From positions 124,001 through 188,000 of the forward strand of contig DATGLS010000025.1 of NCBI GenBank assembly GCA_035293985.1: DNA of 64,000 nucleotides. Direction: 5' to 3'. Shown here piece after piece: positions 9,168 through 17,613 of this stretch. The notes beneath the pieces are model-generated. The model saw only the letters and a program-made list of their open reading frames with translations. It searched no databases and had not been told where the DNA came from. Source of the stretch: JAVDCA01 sp035293985. Its GTDB lineage: Bacteria; Pseudomonadota; Alphaproteobacteria; Rhizobiales; Xanthobacteraceae. Numbering within the stretch: position 1 is the stretch's first letter; every line of letters starts with the position of its first letter. Made by a program: the position numbers and the translations under genes.

Positions 9168-9674
9168 GTTGCGATCGCGACCAGTCCCTGGGTTTCGTGT
9201 CTCACCACAGGGGTGCAGTCCAGATTTTTTCTGAAAAAATACAGGCGATTTACAGGGCGCCGATGCGCGCCAAATACAGGAAAAGCCATTCAAATATCGA
9301 AGGAAATTGCCTGAGTGCAAAAAACAGGAAGAACAGGGCGAGCGCTCCTGTTTCGGTTTCGACGCGCGGCGGCACGCCGTTGCGCGCAACCAGTCCTCAG
9401 TTCGTGTCTCACTTTGGGATGCATCCCGGGGGCAGTGCTGGGGCGGCGCTCGCACAACAACGATTTGCGAGCGAAGGGACCTCGAAATGATCTGCGGACT
9501 TCCAGTTGTAACGTCGAAAGACAGGCGAAGGGTCCCCGCCAAGCGTTCCCAAGAAAGCACAGCGCGCCCGAAGCGGTGCGGCTCCAGACGCGCGAATGTC
9601 ACTCTGCACTTACTACCATGAGCCGCCAGCGGCGGAAACGCAAGCGTGATTCAATCTATCCCCGCTATTCGGGG
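9168..9674. repeat. Decayed intergenic repeat, copy A
   Basis: Within the 771-bp gene-free gap 8913-9683 lies a block that recurs near the right end of the window (63301-63637). Shared landmarks in order are: a GTTGCGATCGC opening, an ACCAGTCCCT stretch, GTGTCTCACCACAGGG then TGCAGTCC, AATACAGGC-type motifs, GCGAATGT with TCACTCTGCACTTA, and a CTATCC..GCTATTC..GGG end. Copy A contains a second degenerate version of its ACCAGTCC..TGTCTCAC part at about 9388-9415. Its right end stops 9 nt short of the leuB stop codon. Translations are short and unlike proteins. It is probably a non-coding repeat or the remains of an element. Confidence 0.7.
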
Positions 9675-9683
9675 CGCGCCGAT

Positions 9684-10796
9684 CTACGCTGCGAGCCGCG
9701 CCATCTCGGCGATGATCGCATCGCCCATCTCGGCGGTGCCGACGAGCTTGCAGCCCTCCGACTTGATGTCGGCGGTGCGCAGACCCTTGGCGAGCGCGGC
9801 GGCGATCGCCTGGTCGATCAGGTCGGCCGCCTTGCCGAGATCGAACGAGTAGCGCAGCGCCATGCCGAACGAGGCGATCATCGCGGTCGGATTGGCCAGG
9901 CCCTTGCCGGCGATGTCGGGAGCGGAGCCATGCACCGGCTCGTACAGCGCCCGGCGCTTCTTCGTCTTCGCGTCGGTCTCCCCGAGCGAGGCGGACGGCA
10001 GCATGCCGAGCGAGCCGGTCAGCATCGCGGCGATGTCGGAGAGCACGTCGCCGAACAGGTTGTCGGTGACGATCACGTCGAACTGCTTGGGCCAGCGCAC
10101 GAGCTGCATCGCGCCCGAATCGGCGAGCTGATGCTCGAGCTGCACGTCCTTGAACTCGCGCGCGTGCAGCGCCGTCACCACCTCGTTCCACAGCACGCCG
10201 GTCTTCATCACGTTGCGCTTTTCCATCGACGTGACCTTGTTGCGCCGCTTGCGCGCGAGCTCGAAGGCGACGCGGGCGATGCGCTCGATCTCGTAGGTGT
10301 CGTAAACCTGGGTGTCGACCGCGCGCTTCTGCCCGTTGCCGAGATCGGTGATGGTCTTCGGTTCGCCGAAATAGACGCCGCCGGTGAGCTCGCGCACGAT
10401 GATCATGTCGAGCCCGTCGACCACGTCGCGCTTGAGGCTCGACGAATCGGCGAGCGCCGGATAGCAGATCGCCGGCCGCAGGTTGCCGAACAGCGCAAGG
10501 TCCTTGCGCAGCCGCAGCAGGCCGGCCTCGGGGCGGACCTCATAGGGCACCTTGTCCCACTTCGGCCCGCCGACCGAGCCGAAGATCACCGCGTCCGCAG
10601 CCTTCGCGCCGGCGACCGTCTCGTCGGTGACCGAGACCTTGTGCGCATCGTAGCAGGCGCCGCCGACCAGGCCTTCCTCGAAGTTGAAGGTGCCCATGCC
10701 GTGCGCATTCATCCAGGCGATGAGCTTCTTCACCTCCGCCATGACTTCGGGGCCGATGCCGTCGCCGGGGAGGAGGAGCAAATTGTAGGTGGCCAT
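9684..10796 (-). CDS. leuB: 3-isopropylmalate dehydrogenase
   Basis: Oxidative decarboxylation of 3-isopropylmalate with NAD+ in leucine synthesis; cytoplasmic dimer. The 370-residue product has LLPGDGIGPEVM at the N terminus, the substrate-binding arginines in LLRLRKDLALFGNLRPA, RELTGGVYFGEP, the Mg-binding TDNLFGDVLSDIAA, and the NAD-binding GSAPDIAGKGLANP. Length is typical. The frame extends far upstream, but ATG at 10796 gives the normal MATYNLLLLPGDG start. It is monocistronic in this window, and its 3' end abuts the decayed repeat. Confidence 0.96.
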   Translation of the reverse strand: MATYNLLLLPGDGIGPEVMAEVKKLIAWMNAHGMGTFNFEEGLVGGACYDAHKVSVTDETVAGAKAADAVIFGSVGGPKWDKVPYEVRPEAGLLRLRKDLALFGNLRPAICYPALADSSSLKRDVVDGLDMIIVRELTGGVYFGEPKTITDLGNGQKRAVDTQVYDTYEIERIARVAFELARKRRNKVTSMEKRNVMKTGVLWNEVVTALHAREFKDVQLEHQLADSGAMQLVRWPKQFDVIVTDNLFGDVLSDIAAMLTGSLGMLPSASLGETDAKTKKRRALYEPVHGSAPDIAGKGLANPTAMIASFGMALRYSFDLGKAADLIDQAIAAALAKGLRTADIKSEGCKLVGTAEMGDAIIAEMARLAA

Positions 10797-10826
10797 TGGG
10801 AGATGTGCTTTCGATGCTTGCTCCTT

Positions 10827-10908
10827 CGTCATGCCCGGCCTTGTGCCGGGCATCCACGTCTTTCTTTGGGGCAAGACGTGGATGGCCGGGACAAGCCCGG
10901 CCATGACG
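10827..10908. repeat. Composite palindromic intergenic repeat (ATGCCCGGC type)
   Basis: Three nested or adjacent inverted repeats: ATGCCCGGC..GCCGGGCAT, CCACGTCTT..AAGACGTGG and GGCCGGG..CCCGGCC, with the outer ends CGTCATG and CATGACG also complementary. Related elements occur at 49903-49926, 53927-53994 and 59695-59816. It lies upstream of leuB. This is a high-copy intergenic palindrome type common in Bradyrhizobium-like genomes (general knowledge). Confidence 0.75.
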
Positions 10909-11051
10909 GGAACATATGAGACGCGCGGATTGCTAGTGCCCGCGCCGGCGGAAGGCAAGCCTGCGCGATCCGGCTGGACTATGGCGCGGCGCCCGGCGAG
11001 ACTTGGCCCACAGCCCGGCCCACGCGCCGGCGGAGAACCAGGGGAAGCGCG

Positions 11052-11528
11052 ATGATTCATATCAGCAGACGTGACGCCGCGATCGCGATCGGCGCGGCCT
11101 TCACTGCGCGGATGCTGGCGGCCGGGACGGCCAGTGCGGCCGAGCTCGACCCGAAGGCGGTGATCTACAAACTGCCGGATCAGATCAATTTGACGGAGAC
11201 CGGCAACGGCAATGCTGCCACGACGCTGGCCGGCGATCCCAACAAGACCGGCCTCTACGTCGTCATGAACAAGTGGCTCAAGGGCAATCACTTCAGCAAG
11301 CCGCATTTCCACCCCAACGACCGCTTCATCACGGTGTTGCAGGGTACCTGGTGGGTCGGCAGCGGCCGCAAGTGGGATCCGAGCAGCGCCGTGCCGATGC
11401 GGGCCGGCACCTTCGTCACGCATTTCGGCAAGCAGGTGCATTGGGACGGCGCCAAGGACGAGGACGCACTGATCCTGATCGTCGGCGACGGCCCCGCGAC
11501 GAGCACGCGGGTCGAGGAGGAGAAATAA
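11052..11528 (+). CDS. Exported cupin-domain protein
   Basis: 158 residues. The N terminus (RRDAAIAIGAAFTARMLAAG) is a Tat/Sec-like signal ending ASA. The body is a single cupin barrel with HFSKPHFHPNDRF (metal-ligand histidines in the first cupin motif) and THFGKQVHWDG in the second. Such stand-alone cupins bind a metal and are either small dioxygenases/isomerases or binding proteins; the reaction cannot be told. The start at 11052 follows GGGGAAGCGC. It ends 124 bp before the NADH dehydrogenase gene on the same strand. Confidence 0.75.
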   Translation: MIHISRRDAAIAIGAAFTARMLAAGTASAAELDPKAVIYKLPDQINLTETGNGNAATTLAGDPNKTGLYVVMNKWLKGNHFSKPHFHPNDRFITVLQGTWWVGSGRKWDPSSAVPMRAGTFVTHFGKQVHWDGAKDEDALILIVGDGPATSTRVEEEK

Positions 11529-11652
11529 ATCGGCGGCCGTCGGAGTCATGGCCGCAGCCCGGATGGAGCGAAGCGCAATCCGGGCCGGCCCATCCGCGGA
11601 GAAGCTTTCCCCGCATTCCGCTTCGCGCCATGCGGGCTACAAGGGTGAACGC

Positions 11653-12918
11653 ATGTCCGATCCGCGTCCCCGCATCGTGATCGTCGGCGCCGGCTTTGGC
11701 GGCATCGAGGCTGCGCGGCGGCTCGCCAAATCCCGCGCCGACGTCACCATCGTCGACAAGCAGAACCACCACTGCTTCCAGCCGCTGCTCTACCAGGTGG
11801 CGACCGCGGCGCTGTCACCCGCCGAGGTGGCCTGGCCGATCCGGCACATCTTCCGCCGCCAGGCCAATGCCACCGTGCTGATGGCGGAGGTGCATGGCGT
11901 CGACACTGCTCGGCGGGTCGTGCGCATCGATGGCGAGGAGCTCCCCTACGACTATCTGGTGCTCGCGACCGGCGCGACCCATTCCTATTTCGGTCATGAC
12001 GAGTGGGCCGACGCCGCGCCCGGGCTCAAGCGCATCGAGGACGCGACGCGCATCCGCCGCCGCATCCTGCTCGCCTTCGAGCGCGCCGAGCTCACCCACG
12101 ACGAGGCCGAGCGCAAGCGGCTGCTCACCTTCGCGATCGTCGGCGCCGGCGCGACCGGCGTCGAGATGGCGGGCGCGATCGCCGAGGTCGCGCGCCAGAC
12201 GCTGGCGATGGATTTCCGCAACATCGATCCGCGCACCGCCCGCATCGCGCTGATCGAGGCGGGCCCGCGCGTGATGCCGACCCTGCCGGAGAATCTTTCC
12301 GACTATGTGCGCAAGACACTGACGACCATGGGTGTGGACGTGATGACGCAGACGCGGGTGGTGAACTGCGACATGCGCGGCGTGGACACTGACCACGGGC
12401 GCATCGAGGCGGGCACGATCATCTGGGCCGCCGGTGTCGTGGCATCGCGCGCCGCGGAATGGGTCGGCGTCGCGCATGACCGCGCCGGACGCATCGAGGT
12501 CGGGCCGGATCTATCGGTGCCGGGCCATCCGGAGATTTTCGCGGTCGGCGACACCGCGGCGGCGAAACGGCCCGACGGCGGCCCGATCCCGGGCATCGCG
12601 CCGGCCGCCAAGCAGATGGGCCGCTATGTCGGTGACGTCATTGCGGCGCGCGTGGCGGGAAAGGCGGCACTGCCGCCGTTTCGCTACCGCCATCAGGGCG
12701 ATCTCGCCGCCATCGGCCGCCGCGCCGCGGCGGTGAAGCTCCGCCACCTGCAGCTTACCGGCGCGCTCGGCTGGCTGTTCTGGAGCCTGGTGCACATCTA
12801 TTTCCTGGTCGAGGTGCGCGACCGCTTCGTGGTCGCATTCACGTGGCTGTGGGATTACGTGACTTATCAGCGCGGCGCGCGCCTGATCACCGAGGTCCGG
12901 CGCGACGATCCGCGCTGA
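11653..12918 (+). CDS. ndh: Type II NADH:quinone oxidoreductase (NDH-2)
   Basis: Single-subunit, non-proton-pumping NADH dehydrogenase on the inner face of the membrane. The 421-residue protein has an N-terminal FAD Rossmann motif VGAGFGGIEAARRL, the family segment NHHCFQPLLYQVATAALSP, a second dinucleotide motif VGAGATGVEMAGAIAE for NADH, and FAVGDTA near the C terminus. The last 60 residues are hydrophobic/amphipathic (LGWLFWSLVHIYFLV), suiting membrane attachment. The start at 11653 is the Met directly before the FAD motif; the upstream open frame is low-complexity intergenic sequence. It is convergent with the bactofilin gene. Confidence 0.9.
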   Translation: MSDPRPRIVIVGAGFGGIEAARRLAKSRADVTIVDKQNHHCFQPLLYQVATAALSPAEVAWPIRHIFRRQANATVLMAEVHGVDTARRVVRIDGEELPYDYLVLATGATHSYFGHDEWADAAPGLKRIEDATRIRRRILLAFERAELTHDEAERKRLLTFAIVGAGATGVEMAGAIAEVARQTLAMDFRNIDPRTARIALIEAGPRVMPTLPENLSDYVRKTLTTMGVDVMTQTRVVNCDMRGVDTDHGRIEAGTIIWAAGVVASRAAEWVGVAHDRAGRIEVGPDLSVPGHPEIFAVGDTAAAKRPDGGPIPGIAPAAKQMGRYVGDVIAARVAGKAALPPFRYRHQGDLAAIGRRAAAVKLRHLQLTGALGWLFWSLVHIYFLVEVRDRFVVAFTWLWDYVTYQRGARLITEVRRDDPR

Positions 12919-12929
12919 AGCGATGCGCG

Positions 12930-13472
12930 CTACGCCGCCGACGTGTCGTGCGCGACGTCGCCGATCGGCGCCAAGCTCGGCTTGAAGATGCTGCGCAGCT
13001 GCGGCCCCGAGGGACGTGTCTCGACCGGCTCGACGCGCGTCTCGATCACAACCTCCATCGGATTCTCCACCGGTCGCGAGCTTCCTTCGAACCGCGCCGG
13101 CTCCGCGATCGACAGCGCGCGATGGAAAATATCGCCGTCGACCTTGCCGTTGCCGAGCAGCCTGACGCGCACGGCGCGGATCGTTCCCTTCACGTGTCCG
13201 CGGATGGTCAGATCCTGAGCCGTGATGTTGCCCTCGACCTCGGCACCATCGCCGATCTCGATCTCGCCCGCGCGCACGTCGCCCTCGATGCGCCCGAAGA
13301 CCTGCATGGGGCCGTCGCACACGATGTTGCCGGTGATCGACATCCCGGCCGCGAGGCTCGACATCGCTTTCGGCATCGCGCCTTCGTCGACCGCCGGCGC
13401 CTCGTGGGTCAGCGTCGCCGCTTTCGCGGCGCGACCATCGTCGTTCGTGCGATTGGCGAAACGGCGCAGCAT
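12930..13472 (-). CDS. Bactofilin-type polymer-forming cytoskeletal protein
   Basis: 180 residues. The centre is a right-handed beta-helix pattern of repeating hydrophobic/Gly steps (MSITGNIVCDGPMQVFGRIEGDV, then GEIEIGDGAEVEGNI and LTIRGHVKG), as in bactofilins, with disordered Pro/Ala/Arg-rich ends. Bactofilins form nucleotide-independent filaments that localise wall or stalk enzymes (family knowledge). ATG at 13472 has GGGAGA upstream; a longer upstream open frame is intergenic. No peptidase partner (LmdC-type M23) lies next to it here. Confidence 0.85.
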   Translation of the reverse strand: MLRRFANRTNDDGRAAKAATLTHEAPAVDEGAMPKAMSSLAAGMSITGNIVCDGPMQVFGRIEGDVRAGEIEIGDGAEVEGNITAQDLTIRGHVKGTIRAVRVRLLGNGKVDGDIFHRALSIAEPARFEGSSRPVENPMEVVIETRVEPVETRPSGPQLRSIFKPSLAPIGDVAHDTSAA

Positions 13473-13587
13473 GGCGATCTCCCGCGACGAATCGGCTGAT
13501 TGCAACGCTAAACCACATCCGGTTCCGAGGGAATCCGAGCGCGGCCGGAGGTGTGGATTGTTCGAGCGGTAACGGGCTAAAGCATGA

Positions 13588-13616
13588 TTCCGAAAAGTGG
13601 ATTGCGGTTTTCGGAA
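13588..13616. repeat. 9-bp inverted repeat TTCCGAAAA/TTTTCGGAA
   Basis: TTCCGAAAA (13588-13596) and TTTTCGGAA (13608-13616) flank an 11-nt spacer, preceded by AGCATGA. It resembles the common Rhizobiales intergenic palindrome with an AGCATGATCCGGAAAA-like core (general knowledge). It lies just after the stop of the minus-strand molybdoenzyme gene and could help end that transcript. Confidence 0.6.
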
Positions 13617-13631
13617 GAGGCCCTGCAAAGC

Positions 13632-14402
13632 CTAAAGGCCGCTGAACCAGTTGTAGCCGCGGTCTTCCCAGTATCCGCCGAGATCCTGGTTGGTCACGTT
13701 CATCGCGATCACGTGCTTGGGGTTCTTGAAGCCGAGCTTGGTCGGAATGCGGATCTTCATCGGGAAGCCGAACTTGGGCGGCAAGGTCTGGTCCGCGAAC
13801 TTGAAGCTCATCTGCGTCTGCGGATGCAGCGCGGTCGCCATGTCGATCGTGGTCGAATAGGTGTCGGCGCACTGGAACCAGACGTATTTTGCACTCTTGT
13901 CGGCGCCGATGCGATCGAGGAAATCGGACAGCCGTGCGCCGGTCCACGAGCCGATGATGCTCCAGCCCTCGACGCAGACGTGACGGGTGATCTGCTTTTC
14001 CTGCGGCAGCGCGTAAAGCTCCGGCAGCGTCCAAGGCTTCTTGTTCTGCACCAGGCCGCCGACCTCGAGCTTGTAGGTCGCGGGGTCGACCACCGGCACC
14101 TCGTCCTCGGTGTAGAAGGCGTTGAAGCGGAAGGTGCGGTCGACCATGCTTTCCGGATAGGTCGGCGCGAGCTTGTTCGGATCGAACAGCAGCGCCTGGA
14201 TCCGGTCGTTGAAGCGGGAGATTTTCGCCAGCGCCTTCTCGGACGTGTCGCCATCGATGATGTCGCAGCCGCTGAGCAGCGTGATCGCGCCGAGCCCGGT
14301 GACGCTGCGCAGGAAGAGGCGGCGCGAGGGGCTCGGCAACAGCTTGGCGGCGTCGCGGATCAGCAGACTGGTATCGACGCCGGGAACGGCTTTGCGCGGC
14401 AT
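13632..14402 (-). CDS. MsrP/YedY-like molybdopterin oxidoreductase, Tat lipoprotein-like
   Basis: A 256-residue sulfite-oxidase-fold protein without the C-terminal dimer domain, as in the MsrP (YedY) group. SRRLFLRSVTGLGAITLLSGCD combines a twin-arginine-like start with a lipobox-like LSGC (C46), so the protein may be Tat-exported and lipid-anchored. The molybdenum-ligating cysteine is in HVCVEGWSIIGSW (C143). The gene directly downstream in the transcription unit of the b561-type cytochrome (start 10 nt after that stop) implies electron supply from quinol. Methionine-sulfoxide reduction is the best-known role of relatives, but substrate is unproven. Confidence 0.82.
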   Translation of the reverse strand: MPRKAVPGVDTSLLIRDAAKLLPSPSRRLFLRSVTGLGAITLLSGCDIIDGDTSEKALAKISRFNDRIQALLFDPNKLAPTYPESMVDRTFRFNAFYTEDEVPVVDPATYKLEVGGLVQNKKPWTLPELYALPQEKQITRHVCVEGWSIIGSWTGARLSDFLDRIGADKSAKYVWFQCADTYSTTIDMATALHPQTQMSFKFADQTLPPKFGFPMKIRIPTKLGFKNPKHVIAMNVTNQDLGGYWEDRGYNWFSGL

Positions 14403-14412
14403 ATGGCTCTCC

Positions 14413-15036
14413 TCAGCGTCCTGTGATCATCGCGCGCAGGCTTTTCGGCACGATCAGCGCCAGCACGATGTGCACCGCGAGGAAGCCGACGATGGTGCTC
14501 ATCGCGAAGAAGTGGACATAGCGTGCGCGGTCGTAGCCGCCGAACAGATAGGTCAGCTCCTGGAACTGAACCGGCTTCCAGATCGAGAGGCCGGTGAGCA
14601 CGATGACGACGCCGGCGCAGATCACGCCGAGATAGAGGATCTTCTGCACCGCGTTGTAGGCGGACAAGTCGTCGTGCGAGAGCCGGCCGCGCAACGCGGC
14701 GCCGAGATCGCGCGCCACCTCGCGCGGGCGGATGGGAAACAGCTTGGTGCGGAAGCGTCCGGTCGCAAGGCCGAGCGTCACATAGACGATGCCGTTGATG
14801 ACGAGGATCCACATGCCGGCGAGATGCCACGCGATGCCGGCGGCGAGCCAGCCGCCGAGCGTGATGGTCGTCGGGAAGGTGAAGTCGAACAGGGGCAGCG
14901 GCGAGGCGTCGTAGATCTGCCAGCCCGAGCCGACCATGATCAGGATCGCGAGCGCATTGACCCAATGGGTGATGCGCACCCACAGCGGATGGATGGTCGG
15001 GGCGCTTTGCCTGATGGGGAGGGCCTCGGCGGTCAT
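14413..15036 (-). CDS. Cytochrome b561-type membrane subunit
   Basis: 207 residues with four to five transmembrane segments and the b561/Ni-hydrogenase-cytochrome-b pattern: RITHWVNALAILIM in the first helix (H24), WHLAGMWILVINGIVY in the second, and YVHFFAMSTIVGFLAVHIVLAL in the last, giving the haem-ligand histidines. It precedes the MsrP-like gene by 10 nt, so it should pass electrons between the quinone pool and that periplasmic molybdoenzyme. It is not the MsrQ fold by sequence; the pairing is analogous. The region upstream (15037-15080) shows no clear promoter. Confidence 0.8.
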   Translation of the reverse strand: MTAEALPIRQSAPTIHPLWVRITHWVNALAILIMVGSGWQIYDASPLPLFDFTFPTTITLGGWLAAGIAWHLAGMWILVINGIVYVTLGLATGRFRTKLFPIRPREVARDLGAALRGRLSHDDLSAYNAVQKILYLGVICAGVVIVLTGLSIWKPVQFQELTYLFGGYDRARYVHFFAMSTIVGFLAVHIVLALIVPKSLRAMITGR

Positions 15037-15144
15037 GGTTCCTCGAGCCTTGGATTCGGGTGCTACCTAACAAATGCATCAGTCACGGTCGTCTCACAAT
15101 CGCGTCACGCCGTCGCGAGGTGCGCCGTTTGCTCCTGCGGTCGG

Positions 15145-15264
15145 TCCTCCTCCCCGGCGTGCGGGGGCGGGGAGGGGGCTCTCGCCACGAACACCTGCGC
15201 AAGCGGCAGCCCGGTCTCGGTCTCTCCCCCGCAAAGGCGTCGCAAAGGCGGGGGAGAGGACCCT
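15145..15264. repeat. GC-rich intergenic palindromes
   Basis: This stretch contains CCTCCCC/GGGGAGG arms near 15148-15177 and a perfect 11-bp pair CTCTCCCCCGC (15222-15232) / GCGGGGGAGAG (15248-15258). It fills most of the 255-bp gap between the b561 gene start and the fasciclin gene stop. The same CCCTCCCC-type palindrome class occurs at 22201, 27826, 46751, 57488 and 63131. No gene is visible. Confidence 0.6.
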
Positions 15265-15291
15265 TACATTACGTCCGTGCGATCACGCGAG

Positions 15292-15870
15292 TTACATCGG
15301 CAGCAGCACGGTATCCACCACGTGGATCACGCCGTTCGACTGCAGCACGTCGGAGATGGTGATCGTCGACACGTCGCCTTTGGCGTCGGTCACCGTGAGC
15401 CGGGCGGGGCCGGCCTGCTTGACCACGAGCTCCTCGCCCTGGACGGTCTTGAGCTTGGCCTCGCCGCCGCCCTCGCGGACCATCTTCATCAGCGCCGGCG
15501 CGGTGAGGCGGCCCGGCACGACGTGATAGGTCAGGATCTTGGTGAGCTTGTCCTTGTTCTCGGGCTTCACCAGCGTCTCGACCGTGCCGGCGGGCAGCTT
15601 GGAGAATGCGGCGTTGGTCGGCGCGAACACCGTGAAGGGGCCCTTGCTCTCCAGCGTCTCGACCAGGCCCGCCGCCTTCACGGCGGCGACCAGCGTGGTG
15701 TGGTCCTTCGAATTGACCGCGTTCTGGATGATGTTCTTCGACGGGTACATCGGCGCGCCGCCGACCTGCACGGTCTTTTCCGTCGCGCCGAAGGTGGCGA
15801 CGGGCAGCGCTGCGCCGAGCGCGAGCGCAACGGCGGTGGTGGCGGCCAACAGGCCGAAACGACGTGACAT
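15292..15870 (-). CDS. Secreted fasciclin (FAS1) domain protein
   Basis: A 192-residue exported protein: signal peptide at 1-28, a short linker with PMYPSKNII, then one FAS1 domain with H1 motif TLVAAVKAAGLVETLESKGPFTVFAPTNAAF and H2 motif region VIHVVDTVLLPM at the end. FAS1 domains mediate adhesion or envelope interactions. The long upstream open frame is unlikely to be translated; ATG at 15870 has GGAGAGCATC before it and is followed directly by the signal peptide. Confidence 0.9.
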   Translation of the reverse strand: MSRRFGLLAATTAVALALGAALPVATFGATEKTVQVGGAPMYPSKNIIQNAVNSKDHTTLVAAVKAAGLVETLESKGPFTVFAPTNAAFSKLPAGTVETLVKPENKDKLTKILTYHVVPGRLTAPALMKMVREGGGEAKLKTVQGEELVVKQAGPARLTVTDAKGDVSTITISDVLQSNGVIHVVDTVLLPM

Positions 15871-16043
15871 GATGCTCTCCTGGGTGGGATGTTGCAGACG
15901 AGGCGACGACGGCGTGGCCGCCCGATGCGTGTCGGTGCGTTTCTTCCATGTCGTCGTCGCAGGCAGATACGGGACGTTGCGGCGCGGGTTTCCGCAGTCG
16001 CGCGCGGTCACGCCGACGTGATCGTCGGACCCGAACTCGAATC

Positions 16044-16430
16044 TCAACGCGAGCGATGCGCCGTGACCTCGATCTCGACCTTCATCTCGGGCTTGAGCAG
16101 CCCGGCAACGACCAGGATCGTCGCGGCCGGCCTGATGTTGGCGAGAAACTCGCCGCAGATCGGCAGCACGCGCTCGCCGTCGGCGCGGTCGGTCACGTAA
16201 TACGTGGCGCGTACCACGTCGGCGAGCGCAAATCCGGCTTCGCTGAGTGCCCGCGTGATGGTGCGGAAGCAATTGCGGGTCTGCTCCTCGACCGAGGCCG
16301 GCATGACCATGGTCGCGTAGTCGTAGCCGGTGGTGCCGGCGACGAAGCAGAAGTCGCCCTCGACCACGGCGCGGCTGTAGCCCGCGGTCTTCTCGAATGG
16401 GGAACCGGTGGAGATCAATCGGCGCGACAT
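16044..16430 (-). CDS. RidA (YjgF/YER057c) family protein
   Basis: 128 residues with the RidA trimer fold pattern. GYSRAVVEGDFCFVAGTTGYD begins the beta sheet, EEQTRNCFRTITRALSEAGFALADVVRATYYVTD covers the helix and strand, and EIEVTAHRS is the C terminus. The usual catalytic arginine region near position 105 reads NIRPAATILVVAGLLKPEMKVEIE, where R is present (NIRPA). RidA hydrolyses reactive imine/enamine intermediates; other members act as amidases in catabolic clusters. No clear operon partner. Confidence 0.85.
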   Translation of the reverse strand: MSRRLISTGSPFEKTAGYSRAVVEGDFCFVAGTTGYDYATMVMPASVEEQTRNCFRTITRALSEAGFALADVVRATYYVTDRADGERVLPICGEFLANIRPAATILVVAGLLKPEMKVEIEVTAHRSR

Positions 16431-16552
16431 CGTGACGGCGGCCTTCTCAGGTCAACCTCGGCAGACTAAAAGTCCGCCGACCATGATACTGCTGCGCCGG
16501 TCCCGGCGTCCCCCCACCCAAAATCCCCCCATGAAATTTCGTTGATCCGCAC

Positions 16553-17602
16553 ATGAGCAAGGCTAATCCCGGCAATTTCTTCGAAGATTTCCGTCTCGGC
16601 CAGGTGATCCAGCACGCGACCCCGCGCACGATCACGGTGGGCGACGTCGCGCTCTACAACGGGCTCTACGGGCCCCGCTTCGCCGTGCAGTCCTCCGACG
16701 AGTTCGCCCGCGCGATCGGCTTTGCGCAGGCGCCGGTGGACGATCTGCTGGTCTTTCACATGGTGTTCGGCAAGACCGTGCCGGACATCTCGCTCAACGC
16801 GGTCGCCAATCTCGGCTATGCGGACTTCCGCTTCCTCAAGCCGGTCTATCCGGGCGACACGCTGACGGCGAGCTCGGAGGTGATCGGGCTCAAGGAGAAT
16901 TCGAACCGCAAGACCGGCGTCGTCTACGTGCGCTCGCGCGGCGTCAACCAGAACCGCCAGGACGTGATCGAGTTCGCGCGCTGGGTGATGGTGCGCAAGC
17001 GCGACGAGGCGGCGCCGGCGCCGGGCGACAGGGTGCCGGAGCTGCCCGACGCGGTCGAGGCGGCGACGCTCGGCGGCGCCTGCCCGATCCTCAATATCGG
17101 CGCCTACGATTTCACGCTCTCGGGCAGCACCGCCCGGCTCTCCGACTACAAGCCGGGCGAGCGCATCGATCATGTCCATGGCCTGACCGTCGAGGAGGCC
17201 GAGCATCAGATCGCGACGAGACTCTACCAAAATACGGCGCGCATCCACTTCGACGCCTTCACGGCCGCGCAAGGCCGCTTCGGCAAGCGCCTGATCTACG
17301 GCGGCGTGGTCATTTCGCTCGCGCGCTCGCTCACCTTCAACGGGCTCGCCAATGCGTTCCAGGTCGCCGGCATCAATGGCGGCCGCCACGTCGCGCCGCT
17401 GTTCGCCGGCGGCACCGTGTTCGCCTGGTCGCAGGTGCTGGCGCGCGCCGAGCTGCCGGGCCGCACCGACGTCGGCGCCATGCGCCTGCGCACCGTCGCC
17501 ACCAAGGACAAGCCGTGCGCGGATTTCCCCGACAAGACCGGCAAGGATTACGACCCGGCCGTGATCCTCGATCTGGATTACTGGGTGCTGATGCCGCGGT
17601 GA
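16553..17602 (+). CDS. mch: Mesaconyl-CoA hydratase-like double-hotdog MaoC protein
   Basis: 349 residues in two hotdog halves. The opening NPGNFFEDFRLGQVIQHATPRTIT, the block PVDDLLVFHMVFGKTVPDISLNAVANLGYADFRFL, and in the second half EEAEHQIATRLYQNTARIHF and VGAMRLRTVATKDKPC match the mesaconyl-CoA hydratase of the ethylmalonyl-CoA pathway as recalled from Methylorubrum and Rhodobacter. That enzyme converts mesaconyl-CoA and beta-methylmalyl-CoA during acetyl-CoA assimilation. Length fits. The Shine-Dalgarno is weak. It is convergent with a LysR gene and not next to other ethylmalonyl-CoA genes in the window. Confidence 0.8.
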   Translation: MSKANPGNFFEDFRLGQVIQHATPRTITVGDVALYNGLYGPRFAVQSSDEFARAIGFAQAPVDDLLVFHMVFGKTVPDISLNAVANLGYADFRFLKPVYPGDTLTASSEVIGLKENSNRKTGVVYVRSRGVNQNRQDVIEFARWVMVRKRDEAAPAPGDRVPELPDAVEAATLGGACPILNIGAYDFTLSGSTARLSDYKPGERIDHVHGLTVEEAEHQIATRLYQNTARIHFDAFTAAQGRFGKRLIYGGVVISLARSLTFNGLANAFQVAGINGGRHVAPLFAGGTVFAWSQVLARAELPGRTDVGAMRLRTVATKDKPCADFPDKTGKDYDPAVILDLDYWVLMPR

Positions 17603-17613
17603 CCTGGGCGCGG

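Noticed and set aside
9315..10919. 534-codon frame over the repeat and antisense to leuB
   Set aside because: Begins in the decayed repeat and runs antisense to a complete leuB; no recognisable protein.
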